Source: an uncultured Mycoplasmatota bacterium (GTDB taxonomy: Bacteria; Bacillota_I; Bacilli_A; RF39; UBA660). Taken from it: a DNA stretch of 9,016 bases. This document shows, piece by piece, positions 1 through 6,577 of this stretch (position 1 is its first letter; every line of letters starts with the position of its first letter). The translations under genes were made by a program, and so were the position numbers. Location: the NCBI GenBank assembly GCA_946494435.1, contig CAMMBO010000036.1:1-9016 (forward strand), read 5' to 3'. Under the pieces are notes generated by a model, which did no database searches, was not told where the DNA came from, and worked only from the letters and a program-made list of their open reading frames with translations.

Positions 1-1693
1 CCATATCTTCTTTTATCTGTTTAGTAGCAAGTAACTGATCATTTGTTGCAACATATGGAAAAGCATCTTCAAACTCTTTTTGTAGCTCATTATCAGGAGA
101 AAAAGCAAAACCTTTTTGTCTTTCACGTTCCGCTTGTACTCTTAATAAGTCATTAGCCATATCTTGAACTTTACTTTTAACTCTAGCTTTAACCTTTTCC
201 CACTCTTTACCACCAAGTTTATAAATAGTAGGACGAACTCCTTCTTTACCAGTATATTTATAAAGCATATCTATCTTTTCAACAGGAATATAAAGCTTAT
301 CATTACCTTGATATAAAACCTCTATATAGTCTTTTAAAACACCTTGTTGACTTAAAGTCTTTAAACCATTATAAATGCCAATACCATGAACTTGATGAAC
401 AACATAATCCCCTATCTCTAATTTATTTAAATCAGTTATCTTGGTATTATATTTAAACTTAGTCTTATACTTCTTAACCTTCTCATTATTTCTAAATAAT
501 TCCCTACTAGTTAAAAAGATATAATTCTTATACTGAAAACCACTATCTAAACTAAAGTTAACTAAATTAAGCTTATTAGGATAGATTTCATCCATAGTAG
601 TATCCATAATAGGCAAAGATATCTTACTTCTAAAACTATGTAACTGATAATCTTTTAAACAAACAATAACTGTATAATTAGCATATAACTTTTCTCTAAT
701 ATACTTAGTAATACCTTCTATATCATCATTAAATAAAGGTAATTCCTTACTCTTAAAATCTATTATCTTTAAAGACTTATCTAAATTATCAACCGTTAAA
801 TAATGTAGGGCATCGTTTTCATAGATATCATCAAATGATGCCATATAACTACCTTTAAAGTCACTATCTTTCTCTTCTCTATACTCTAAAATATCTGTAC
901 ATATCTGTTTATAATTAATTAATATTGCACTTTTATCTTTATAAATAATTACATGATTATCTAAATAACCACCAATATTAGTTACATCAGAATATTCACT
1001 TAAATACTTAGTATTTCTTTTCTCTTCTGGAATAAAAGTATCATTAGAAAATATTTCTGTATAAGGATATATTTCAATACTTTTAATTTCATTTAAAGAC
1101 TTTTGACTCTTACCATCAAAATATCTAATAGAATCTATTGTATCGCCAAAAAACTCTAATCTAACAGGATTAGATTCACCTAATGGAAAAATATCTATAA
1201 CAAAACCTCTAACCCCAATTTCCCCAGTCTTTGTAACTAAAGTAGTCCTCTCATAACCTATATTAGTAAGTCTTTCTACTAACTCTTTTGGACTAATCTC
1301 ATAATTTACCTTTAAAGATAAAACACTCTTTAAATATTCTTTTTTTGGAGGTAAATATCTTAAATAACCCATTAAATTAGTAATAACAATAGCATGACTA
1401 TCCTTACTAATCGCTTCCATTGTCTCAAGTCTTGTAACCATTAAATCAGGACTAATCGCCATCGCTTCACTAGTTAAAAAATCATCCATTGGAAATAAAT
1501 ACACATTATCTGTATAATTACTAATACTTCTATATAAACTATTAGACTCTACTAGATTAGAAGTAACTATCAAAATGTTTTTCTTATTATCATAAAGCTT
1601 ATTTACATAAATGCCAAAAAGCTCTTCAGTCATCCCTGTAAGAGCGATATCTTTATCATAAATTTTCTCAAAGAAGTTATCAAATACTTTCAT
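1..1693 (-). CDS. mfd: Transcription-repair coupling factor Mfd, N-terminal part (cut by window edge)
   Basis: Mfd is an ATP-driven DNA translocase that removes RNA polymerase stalled at lesions and recruits UvrA for nucleotide excision repair. The frame is open from the ATG at 1693 to the left edge (564 codons), about half of the roughly 1150-1180 residues usual for the family. Translation gives the UvrB-like module, with GEIGVRGFVIDIFPL and NPVRLEFFGDTIDSIRYFD around residues 155-195. The RNA polymerase-interacting domain starts near residue 428 (GDYVVHQVHGIGIYNGL) and continues through NDKLYIPVEKID. The fragment ends after a TxDQ-type motif (ATNDQLLATKQIKEDM), just before the expected Walker A, so the motor domains lie outside the window. 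The start is supported by AAGGGG about 5 nt upstream, which lies within the last codons of pth; only 2 nt separate the pth stop from this ATG, so the two genes are probably translationally coupled. The intact frame shows no sign of decay. Confidence 0.95.
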   Translation of the reverse strand, partial: MKVFDNFFEKIYDKDIALTGMTEELFGIYVNKLYDNKKNILIVTSNLVESNSLYRSISNYTDNVYLFPMDDFLTSEAMAISPDLMVTRLETMEAISKDSHAIVITNLMGYLRYLPPKKEYLKSVLSLKVNYEISPKELVERLTNIGYERTTLVTKTGEIGVRGFVIDIFPLGESNPVRLEFFGDTIDSIRYFDGKSQKSLNEIKSIEIYPYTEIFSNDTFIPEEKRNTKYLSEYSDVTNIGGYLDNHVIIYKDKSAILINYKQICTDILEYREEKDSDFKGSYMASFDDIYENDALHYLTVDNLDKSLKIIDFKSKELPLFNDDIEGITKYIREKLYANYTVIVCLKDYQLHSFRSKISLPIMDTTMDEIYPNKLNLVNFSLDSGFQYKNYIFLTSRELFRNNEKVKKYKTKFKYNTKITDLNKLEIGDYVVHQVHGIGIYNGLKTLSQQGVLKDYIEVLYQGNDKLYIPVEKIDMLYKYTGKEGVRPTIYKLGGKEWEKVKARVKSKVQDMANDLLRVQAERERQKGFAFSPDNELQKEFEDAFPYVATNDQLLATKQIKEDM

Positions 1694-1695
1694 AA

Positions 1696-2259
1696 TTACC
1701 CCTTTCTATTATATTTACTCATCAAAGAGGTAAAGTCCATTACAAAATAATCATCTAAAACATTAACTAGAGTATCAAACATTGTATCTATCTCATTAAG
1801 TTCCTTTTTACTAAATTTAGATAAGACATAATTAATAACATCATCTTTATCATTAGAAATACCTATTCTAAGTCTTTTAAAACCATCAGTTCCAAGATGG
1901 GAAATAATACTCTTTAACCCATTATGTCCCCCACTACTACCATTTCTTCTTAATCTAAACTTACCTAAATCTAAATCAAGGTCATCACTAATTACTAAGA
2001 CATCTTGAACATCTAATTTATAAAAGTCTAGAAAAGCTCTAACTGCAATACCAGAATTATTCATATAAGTAGTAGGTTTAATAAAGATAACTTTCTCATT
2101 ATTAATAGTAGTCTCTACATACATAGCATTAAACTTTTCTTTAAATTTTAAAGGAATATTTTTATACTCTAAATACCTATCTACTAACATAAATCCCATA
2201 TTATGTCTTGTATTTTCATATTCTTTTCCAACATTACCTAGTCCAACAATTAATTTCAT
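1696..2259 (-). CDS. pth: Peptidyl-tRNA hydrolase (Pth)
   Basis: Pth cleaves the ester bond of peptidyl-tRNAs released prematurely from ribosomes, recycling tRNA in the cytoplasm. The 187-residue product has the normal family length (about 190). It starts MKLIVGLGNVG and carries the catalytic set: Asn9, His19 in TRHNMGF, Asp92 in SDDLDLDLG and Asn113 in GGHNGLKS; TYMNNSG, a substrate-contact motif, is at 64-70. An in-frame GTG at 2271 would add four residues, but it lies inside the strong Shine-Dalgarno AGAGGTGG (2275-2268), which is correctly spaced for the ATG at 2259. The gene follows rsmI after a 39-bp gap that holds a perfect palindrome matching a Noc-binding site, and it is followed 2 nt later by mfd. 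The pth-mfd neighbourhood is also seen in Bacillus, where fin lies between them; fin is missing here. Confidence 0.97.
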   Translation of the reverse strand: MKLIVGLGNVGKEYENTRHNMGFMLVDRYLEYKNIPLKFKEKFNAMYVETTINNEKVIFIKPTTYMNNSGIAVRAFLDFYKLDVQDVLVISDDLDLDLGKFRLRRNGSSGGHNGLKSIISHLGTDGFKRLRIGISNDKDDVINYVLSKFSKKELNEIDTMFDTLVNVLDDYFVMDFTSLMSKYNRKG

Positions 2260-2267
2260 AATTAAAA

Positions 2268-2275
2268 CCACCTCT
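2268..2275 (-). promoter_or_regulatory. Ribosome binding site of pth, decides the start
   Basis: AGAGGTGG is a near-ideal Shine-Dalgarno 8 nt upstream of the ATG at 2259. It overlaps the alternative in-frame GTG at 2271, which argues against that longer start. It begins only 1 nt downstream (in transcript direction) of the 24-bp palindrome at 2277-2300. Confidence 0.8.
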
Positions 2276-2276
2276 A

Positions 2277-2300
2277 AAATTATTTCCCGGGAAATAATTT
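2277..2300. promoter_or_regulatory. Perfect 24-bp palindrome, probable Noc-binding site (NBS 1)
   Basis: The sequence is perfectly self-complementary over 12+12 bp, centred between 2288 and 2289. Its middle is TATTTCCCGGGAAATA (2281-2296), the published Noc-binding consensus of Bacillus subtilis. Noc is a ParB-like, membrane-associated CTPase that stops division over the nucleoid. The site begins inside the rsmI stop codon and ends 1 nt before the pth Shine-Dalgarno. An identical 24-bp copy lies at 8962-8985. What I see is the exact repeat and the consensus match; binding by Noc is inferred, since the noc gene is not in this window. A terminator is less likely, because no T-run follows and the next element is a ribosome binding site. 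Confidence 0.75.
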
Positions 2301-3123
2301 ATTTATTATTATCAAGATATTCTTTATAGACAATAGACTTAGGAATACCTCTTTCTTTTGCTACTAACTTAATAGCATCATTTTTAGTATTACCATCTTT
2401 TATATAATAATTAACATGTTCTACAATACTCATACTATTAAAGTCAAATTCTAACTTAGCACCTTCTACCACAATAACAAATTCTCCCTTAATAGGAAAG
2501 TTCCTTGTCAATACTTCACTTATTTTACCTCTAATCGCTTGTTCATACTTTTTAGATATTTCTCTAACTACACAAATATTTCTATCACTAAAGACATCTT
2601 TAATATTATTTAAAGTATCTATTAATCTGTGAGGAGCCTCATAAAATATTAATGTATAAGGATGGTTTCTTAAAGTCTCTAATTCTTTTATCTGTTTATT
2701 TTTCTTGGCATTAAGAAAACCATAAAAAGTAAAAGGAGACGGTGCTAGAGCAGAAATAGTTAAAGCAGGAACAAATGCTGTCGCCCCTGGTAAGCTCACA
2801 ATATTATAATCATGTGATGAAATATAGTCAACTATTCTATAGCCAGGATCACTAATTAAAGGAGTACCCTGGTCAGTAACTAAGCCTACATTTAAACTTG
2901 ATTCTAAAAAGCCAAGTACCTTATCTTTCATTTTATCTTCGTTAAACTCATGACAACTAACTAATTTATTTTTTATATTATATTTACTAAGTAATTTAGA
3001 AGTCTCCCTAGTATCTTCACAAAGTATAACATCAACAAGTTCTAAAGTCTTTAGCCCTCTAATAGTAATATCATCCAAATTACCTATTGGAGTTGGTATC
3101 AAATATAAACTTGGTTTATCCAT
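2299..3123 (-). CDS. rsmI: 16S rRNA (cytidine(1402)-2'-O)-methyltransferase RsmI
   Basis: RsmI is a tetrapyrrole-methylase-fold enzyme that 2'-O-methylates C1402 in the decoding centre of 16S rRNA using S-adenosylmethionine. From the ATG at 3123 the protein has 274 residues, close to the usual 280-290. Diagnostic motifs are LYLIPTPIGNLDDITIRGLKTL (residues 6-27), CEDTRETSKLL (35-45), LVTDQGTPLISDPGY (81-95), LPGATAFVPALTISAL (111-126) and YEAPHRL (161-167). A C-terminal helical segment (about 233-272, DAIKLVAKERGIPKSIVYKEYL) matches the small helix-turn-helix tail of RsmI. The start is ambiguous: GTG 3132, ATG 3129 and ATG 3123 are all in frame. I prefer 3123 because GTGAT lies 4 nt upstream and the protein then begins close to the first strand. 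Any of these overlaps the end of the yabB-like gene. The stop codon touches the palindrome at 2277-2300. Confidence 0.95.
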   Translation of the reverse strand: MDKPSLYLIPTPIGNLDDITIRGLKTLELVDVILCEDTRETSKLLSKYNIKNKLVSCHEFNEDKMKDKVLGFLESSLNVGLVTDQGTPLISDPGYRIVDYISSHDYNIVSLPGATAFVPALTISALAPSPFTFYGFLNAKKNKQIKELETLRNHPYTLIFYEAPHRLIDTLNNIKDVFSDRNICVVREISKKYEQAIRGKISEVLTRNFPIKGEFVIVVEGAKLEFDFNSMSIVEHVNYYIKDGNTKNDAIKLVAKERGIPKSIVYKEYLDNNK

Positions 3124-3820
3124 TAACATCACTACTTTCTTTCTCTAAAATAATAGGCTTTAACACCTTTAATCCATGTTCCTTACCACTTTTTCTCGCT
3201 TCCACTAACACTAACTTTCCACATTTCTCTAAATCATGATAAATAAACTGAAGCTCTTTAATCGCCAAATTATTCTTAATTAAAACATCTCTAATTTCAA
3301 ACAATCTATCCGCTCTTTGTATCAAAAATAGACTTCCTCCATCTTTTAAATAGATTTTTGATAATCTTGCTATCATCTCTATAGTCATATTACCTTCATG
3401 TCTAGCCATCTTTAAATAGTCTTTATTACTAACACTAGATTCATTCTCTAAAAGGAAATATGGAGGATTACAAACTATAACATCAATAGAGTTAATAGGA
3501 AAATATTTATCTAAATTATTAATATCATCATTAATAACTTTAATTCTCTCCTCTAAATGATTATCTTTTATCGTCATCTCTGAAAGTTTAGAAGCTTTAT
3601 CATCTTTTTCAATTCCCACTATCTTTATATTAGTTCTAGTAGAAAGAAGTAAAGGTATAGCCATAAGTCCACTACCAAACTCTACTAATAATTTATCTTT
3701 ATTTTTTATTTTAATAAAATTAGCAAGAGCAAGGTTATCAGTAGTAATCTTAAAGTAGTCATCATCATAATAGAATATTAAGTTCTTACCATTATGCAAA
3801 AACTCCATTTTTTTACTCAT
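3116..3820 (-). CDS. yabB: YabB/TrmN6-family tRNA adenine-N6 methyltransferase
   Basis: This is a Rossmann-fold SAM-dependent methyltransferase of the YabB/YfiC (TrmN6) family, whose characterised members N6-methylate A37 of tRNA1(Val). The 234-residue product has an N-terminal strand region, motif I at 47-55 (EFGSGLMAI), an acidic residue closing strand 2 (Glu71 in VGIEKDD), and NPPY at 118-121, the signature of N6-adenine or N5-glutamine methylation. LIQRADRLFEIRDVL (167-181) is typical of the family. Motif I is unusual: Glu-Phe replaces the usual Asp-Leu and Leu-Met replaces Asn-Gly, so substrate or activity may differ. The ATG at 3820 is preferred over GTG 3826 and ATG 3808, though no strong Shine-Dalgarno is near any of them. 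The start lies within the last codons of ricT (stop at 3815-3813), consistent with coupling. Position between ricT and rsmI matches Bacillus yabB, but yazA is missing. Confidence 0.88.
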   Translation of the reverse strand: MSKKMEFLHNGKNLIFYYDDDYFKITTDNLALANFIKIKNKDKLLVEFGSGLMAIPLLLSTRTNIKIVGIEKDDKASKLSEMTIKDNHLEERIKVINDDINNLDKYFPINSIDVIVCNPPYFLLENESSVSNKDYLKMARHEGNMTIEMIARLSKIYLKDGGSLFLIQRADRLFEIRDVLIKNNLAIKELQFIYHDLEKCGKLVLVEARKSGKEHGLKVLKPIILEKESSDVNG

Positions 3821-4592
3821 TAACACTAAACTCTATTACTCCCTTATCTTTAAACTCTGCTTTATATGTTCTCTTAAACACATCTACTTCTGTAACTTTA
3901 CCTAAACCTTCTTTTGTTTCTACTAGACTACCAATATTAGGCATACCTTTCTTCAACTCTGTATAAACTTCATCTTCATAGTTCAAACAACATAAAAGCC
4001 TACCACAACTTCCATTTATCTTTGTAGGATTTAAAGCTAGAAACTGATTTTTTGCCATATTAATAGAAACACTAGCAAAGTCAGTTAAAAAGGTACTACA
4101 ACATAAAAATAACCCACAAGGCCCAAGTCCTCCTACTTTCTTTGCTCTATCTCTAACCCCAATTTGTCTAAGTTCAATTCTTGTCTTATAACGTTGTGCT
4201 AATACTTTAGCAAGTTCTCTAAAATCAACTCTAGCATCCGCTGTATAAGAAAGAAATAATTGTTTTCTATCAAACGTATAAAATGATGAAATAAAATGCA
4301 TATCCAAATTAAGCTCTAAAGATTTTTCTTGAGCAAAAGTTAAAGCCTCTATACTGTCTTTTTTATTTTTATTATGTTGTTCCCTATCTCTTTTCGTAGC
4401 AACTCTAACAAAAGAAGTAGTAACATCTATATCTTCTTCATCTTCTATACTCACTATAGATGCAATCTTTAACATATCATCATTTCTAACAATAATCTCC
4501 CAACCAATTTTAAAAAATACATTATCAGGATATTTTACATAATCATAATCGTTAAACACTTCATCTATATAAGATATTTTTAATAATTTCAT
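3813..4592 (-). CDS. ricT: RicT (YaaT), PSP1-domain regulator of RNA processing
   Basis: RicT belongs to the PSP1/YaaT family. In Bacillus subtilis it forms the Ric complex with RicA (YmcA) and RicF (YlbF), which carries [4Fe-4S] clusters and helps RNase Y mature operon mRNAs, affecting competence, biofilm and sporulation. The 259-residue protein is near family length (about 270). It contains the conserved cysteines Cys159, Cys164, Cys165, Cys197, Cys201 and Cys202, in GGLGPCGLFLCC and GSCGRLLCC. RVDFRELAKVLAQRYKTRIELRQIGVRD (121-148) is the classic PSP1 core. The ATG at 4592 has a strong GGAGGTG Shine-Dalgarno that is itself the last codons of holB, whose stop lies one base upstream. The holB-ricT pairing is also found in Bacillus. 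RicA and RicF are not in this window, so whether the complex exists in this organism is not shown. Confidence 0.95.
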   Translation of the reverse strand: MKLLKISYIDEVFNDYDYVKYPDNVFFKIGWEIIVRNDDMLKIASIVSIEDEEDIDVTTSFVRVATKRDREQHNKNKKDSIEALTFAQEKSLELNLDMHFISSFYTFDRKQLFLSYTADARVDFRELAKVLAQRYKTRIELRQIGVRDRAKKVGGLGPCGLFLCCSTFLTDFASVSINMAKNQFLALNPTKINGSCGRLLCCLNYEDEVYTELKKGMPNIGSLVETKEGLGKVTEVDVFKRTYKAEFKDKGVIEFSVNE

Positions 4593-4593
4593 C

Positions 4594-5421
4594 CTACACC
4601 TCCATCAAAGAAAGCAATAAATCATCAATCCATAACTTCATATTAACATTATATTTTAATTTTTTAAAGCTTTTATCTAATATAGAGACAATATTAATTA
4701 TCTCTTCTAGTTTAGTAGTGCCATCTTTTTTATTTAACAATACTTCATAATACTTAAGTACTTCTCTAATAAAATTAGTTGCCATACTCTTATCTTTAAA
4801 CAAATTATTGTTATAATAATTAAACTTAAGTAATAAATCATCACTCTTTCTATTATTTATATCTTCAACAAAAGAAAGAACATCATCACTAAAACTAATA
4901 TCACTACTATCTTCATATTGAAGCCTTATAATCTGACATCTAGATTTAATAGTATCTAAAATATTATATTGATTACTAGTAACAAAGATAGCCACTACAT
5001 CATCACTTGGCTCTTCAAGAAACTTTAAAATTGTATTAGAAGCACTAACATTCATCTTTTCACATTCAAATACAACATATACTTTTCTTGTATTATAAAG
5101 TGATTTACTAGAAAACTCATCTCTAATAAATAGTAATTGTTCCTTTTTTATCTGATTATTAATCGGATTAACTTCTATATAATCAGGAAACTCTTTATTT
5201 TCAATTAAATGAAATAATTTATCTTTAGATATAGTAACATCATGATTTTTATAAGAGTCTTCATATATCTTCTCTACTAAGAAAAGAATATATTTCTTAA
5301 CAACCTCTAAACTATTATTATTAGTCTCTATTAGATATGCATGCGACAAAAAGCCCTTATCAAGAGCTTTATTTATCTCATTATAAAATTTAGGCTGTAA
5401 AGACTCTACTTCTAAATCCAT
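4594..5421 (-). CDS. holB: DNA polymerase III delta' subunit (HolB)
   Basis: Delta' is the structural, non-hydrolysing member of the clamp loader that opens and loads the beta sliding clamp together with delta and the DnaX subunits. The 275-residue protein has a RecA/AAA+ like N-terminal region (HAYLIET, 27-33), a sensor region (SASNTILKFLEEPS, 126-139; VVAIFVTSN, 142-150) and the SRC motif at Ser160-Arg161-Cys162 (IKSRCQIIRL). Walker A is degenerate: there is no GKT around residues 33-43, as expected for delta'. It is shorter than Bacillus HolB (about 330 residues) and has no Cys cluster where many delta' proteins carry a zinc module. The C-terminal third is poorly conserved. The ATG at 5421 has the Shine-Dalgarno AAGGTGG upstream. 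The adjacency to ricT, and dnaX in the same block, support the call over a second DnaX-like protein. Confidence 0.92.
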   Translation of the reverse strand: MDLEVESLQPKFYNEINKALDKGFLSHAYLIETNNNSLEVVKKYILFLVEKIYEDSYKNHDVTISKDKLFHLIENKEFPDYIEVNPINNQIKKEQLLFIRDEFSSKSLYNTRKVYVVFECEKMNVSASNTILKFLEEPSDDVVAIFVTSNQYNILDTIKSRCQIIRLQYEDSSDISFSDDVLSFVEDINNRKSDDLLLKFNYYNNNLFKDKSMATNFIREVLKYYEVLLNKKDGTTKLEEIINIVSILDKSFKKLKYNVNMKLWIDDLLLSLMEV

Positions 5422-5433
5422 TAGACACCACCT

Positions 5434-5631
5434 TTAAAACATTAATACTTTTAATAAAACCAAAACAAAGAGCATTGGAAACCCAAGTAAACTAACAGAG
5501 CCTACTGTAATAACATTAATAGGAATAACTAAGTTAAATCTTGTTGCAATTAAATTATAGCCATACAGTATAAAAGTACTAATTATTATTCTTTGTAAAA
5601 CATGCCATACTTTCTTCATAATTTGCTTCAT
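5434..5631 (-). CDS. bofA: BofA-family small membrane protein
   Basis: This is a 65-residue, very hydrophobic protein with a basic N-terminus (MKQIMKKVWHVLQR) and two likely transmembrane segments: about 17-31 (IIISTFILYGYNLIA) and about 38-64 (the VITVGSVSLLGFPMLFVLVLL region). NLVIPINVITVGSVSLLGFP matches the BofA family pattern (pro-sigma-K processing inhibitor). In Bacillus, BofA holds the SpoIVFB protease inactive in the forespore-surrounding membrane, but homologues also occur in non-sporulating Firmicutes with unknown roles. Here the position directly after recR mirrors Bacillus recR-yaaL-bofA with yaaL lost. The ATG at 5631 is chosen because AGGTG lies 6 nt upstream (5642-5638); an in-frame GTG at 5640 sits inside that site. 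Nothing in the window shows whether this organism sporulates. The symbol reflects family membership, not a proven function. Confidence 0.8.
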   Translation of the reverse strand: MKQIMKKVWHVLQRIIISTFILYGYNLIATRFNLVIPINVITVGSVSLLGFPMLFVLVLLKVLMF

Positions 5632-5637
5632 AGTCTT

Positions 5638-5642
5638 CACCT
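5638..5642 (-). promoter_or_regulatory. Ribosome binding site of the bofA-like gene, decides the start
   Basis: AGGTG, with 6 nt to the ATG at 5631. It overlaps the upstream in-frame GTG (5640-5638), so translation most likely begins at the ATG and the protein has 65 residues, not 68. Confidence 0.6.
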
Positions 5643-5670
5643 AATAAAGCATATGACAAAGTATTTATAA

Positions 5671-6267
5671 TTATGAAAGTTCTTTTCTATCTTCTAAAGC
5701 TCTTTCCAAAGTAAGAGTATCTATATATTCCATATCAGCACCTATAGGTACCCCACTAGCAAGTCTTGTAACAACAATATTCATTCCTTCTAGTATTTTT
5801 TTAATATATAAAGAAGTTATCTCTCCTTCTACACTAGGTTTTAAAGCAAGTATTACTTCTTTAATATTTTCATTCTTAACTCTATCCAATAATTTATCAA
5901 GTCCTATATCTTCAGGATTAACATCATCAAGTGGTGAAATAAGTCCATTAATAACATGATATAGACCTTTATAAGTCCCTAACTTTTCAAACAAGAACAC
6001 TATTTTAGAATCTTCTACCACTAAAATAGTCCCTTTTTCTCTCAAGTCAGAACTGCATATCACACATTCATCTTTATCAGTAAGTGTATTACATATCTTA
6101 CATGGATGAATATTATTTTTAACATCTTCTAAATTTTCTTGTAACAATCTAAATTTATCTTCATCAAACCCAAGAACAGAAAAAGCCATCCGCTCTGCCG
6201 TCTTTTCCCCTATTCCAGGAAAATTTTCAAAACTCTCTATTAAGCTCTTTAAACTATCAGGATACAT
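5671..6267 (-). CDS. recR: Recombination mediator RecR
   Basis: RecR acts with RecO (and RecF) to load RecA on SSB-coated single-stranded DNA at gaps and stalled forks. The 198-residue protein has the standard length and domain order. It starts with a helix-hairpin-helix region (FPGIGEKTAERMAF, 16-29). A C4 zinc finger follows with Cys56, Cys59, Cys68 and Cys71 (CKICN...CVIC). The Toprim domain runs from ILVVEDSKIV (81-90) through GLYHVINGLISPLDDVNPEDI (101-121) and GEITSLYI. The C-terminal motif is VTRLASGVPIGADMEYIDTLTLERAL. The ATG at 6267 overlaps the ybaB stop by one base (TAATG), and no clear Shine-Dalgarno precedes it, so translation probably depends on re-initiation by ribosomes finishing ybaB. 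The dnaX-ybaB-recR order is one of the most conserved bacterial gene clusters. Confidence 0.98.
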   Translation of the reverse strand: MYPDSLKSLIESFENFPGIGEKTAERMAFSVLGFDEDKFRLLQENLEDVKNNIHPCKICNTLTDKDECVICSSDLREKGTILVVEDSKIVFLFEKLGTYKGLYHVINGLISPLDDVNPEDIGLDKLLDRVKNENIKEVILALKPSVEGEITSLYIKKILEGMNIVVTRLASGVPIGADMEYIDTLTLERALEDRKELS

Positions 6268-6563
6268 TAAAATAACCCAGGTATAGAACTAAAACGTCCC
6301 ATTTTCTCTTCTGTAACTTTATCTACTTGTTTCATTGCATCATTTACTGCAATAACTATCATATCTTGAAGCATTTCTAAATCATCACTAGAAAAATCAG
6401 AATCGTTAGCAATTTTAACATCCACTATTTCTTTCTTACCATTAATTTTAACTGTTACTAAGCCATTAGTACTAGAAAACTCCATCTTATCGATTTCGTC
6501 CTTAACTTTCATCATATCACTTTGTAATTTCTGAGCTTGTTTCATCATCGCTTGTATATTCAT
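6267..6563 (-). CDS. ybaB: YbaB/EbfC family nucleoid-associated protein
   Basis: YbaB/EbfC proteins are small dimeric DNA-binding proteins associated with the nucleoid; the Bacillus orthologue is YaaK. The 98-residue product begins MNIQAMMKQAQKLQSDMMKVKDEI, a long amphipathic helix rich in Met, Lys and Gln that is characteristic of the family. It continues with the beta segment GLVTVKINGKKEIVDVKI (about 34-51) and a second long helix (DLEMLQDMIVIAVNDAMKQV), and ends in SSIPGLF. Length is slightly below the usual 100-110. The ATG at 6563 has AAGGA 6 nt upstream, and the gap to the dnaX stop is 14 bp. It shares one base with recR. Its DNA-binding preference cannot be told from sequence. Confidence 0.96.
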   Translation of the reverse strand: MNIQAMMKQAQKLQSDMMKVKDEIDKMEFSSTNGLVTVKINGKKEIVDVKIANDSDFSSDDLEMLQDMIVIAVNDAMKQVDKVTEEKMGRFSSIPGLF

Positions 6564-6577
6564 AATATTCCTTCTTT

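Noticed and set aside
1..1693. mfd as a truncated pseudogene
   Set aside because: The frame is intact to the window edge and ends exactly where the helicase domains should begin; the cut is only the window boundary.
2260..2271. Longer pth starting at GTG 2271 (MVLI extension)
   Set aside because: The GTG lies within the Shine-Dalgarno AGAGGTGG that serves the ATG at 2259, and family members begin at MKLIVGLGN.
2277..2300. Reading the palindrome as a Rho-independent terminator after rsmI
   Set aside because: There is no loop in the perfect palindrome, no T-run follows, and the pth ribosome binding site begins immediately after it; the same 24 bp recurs upstream of ffs, which fits a protein-binding site better.
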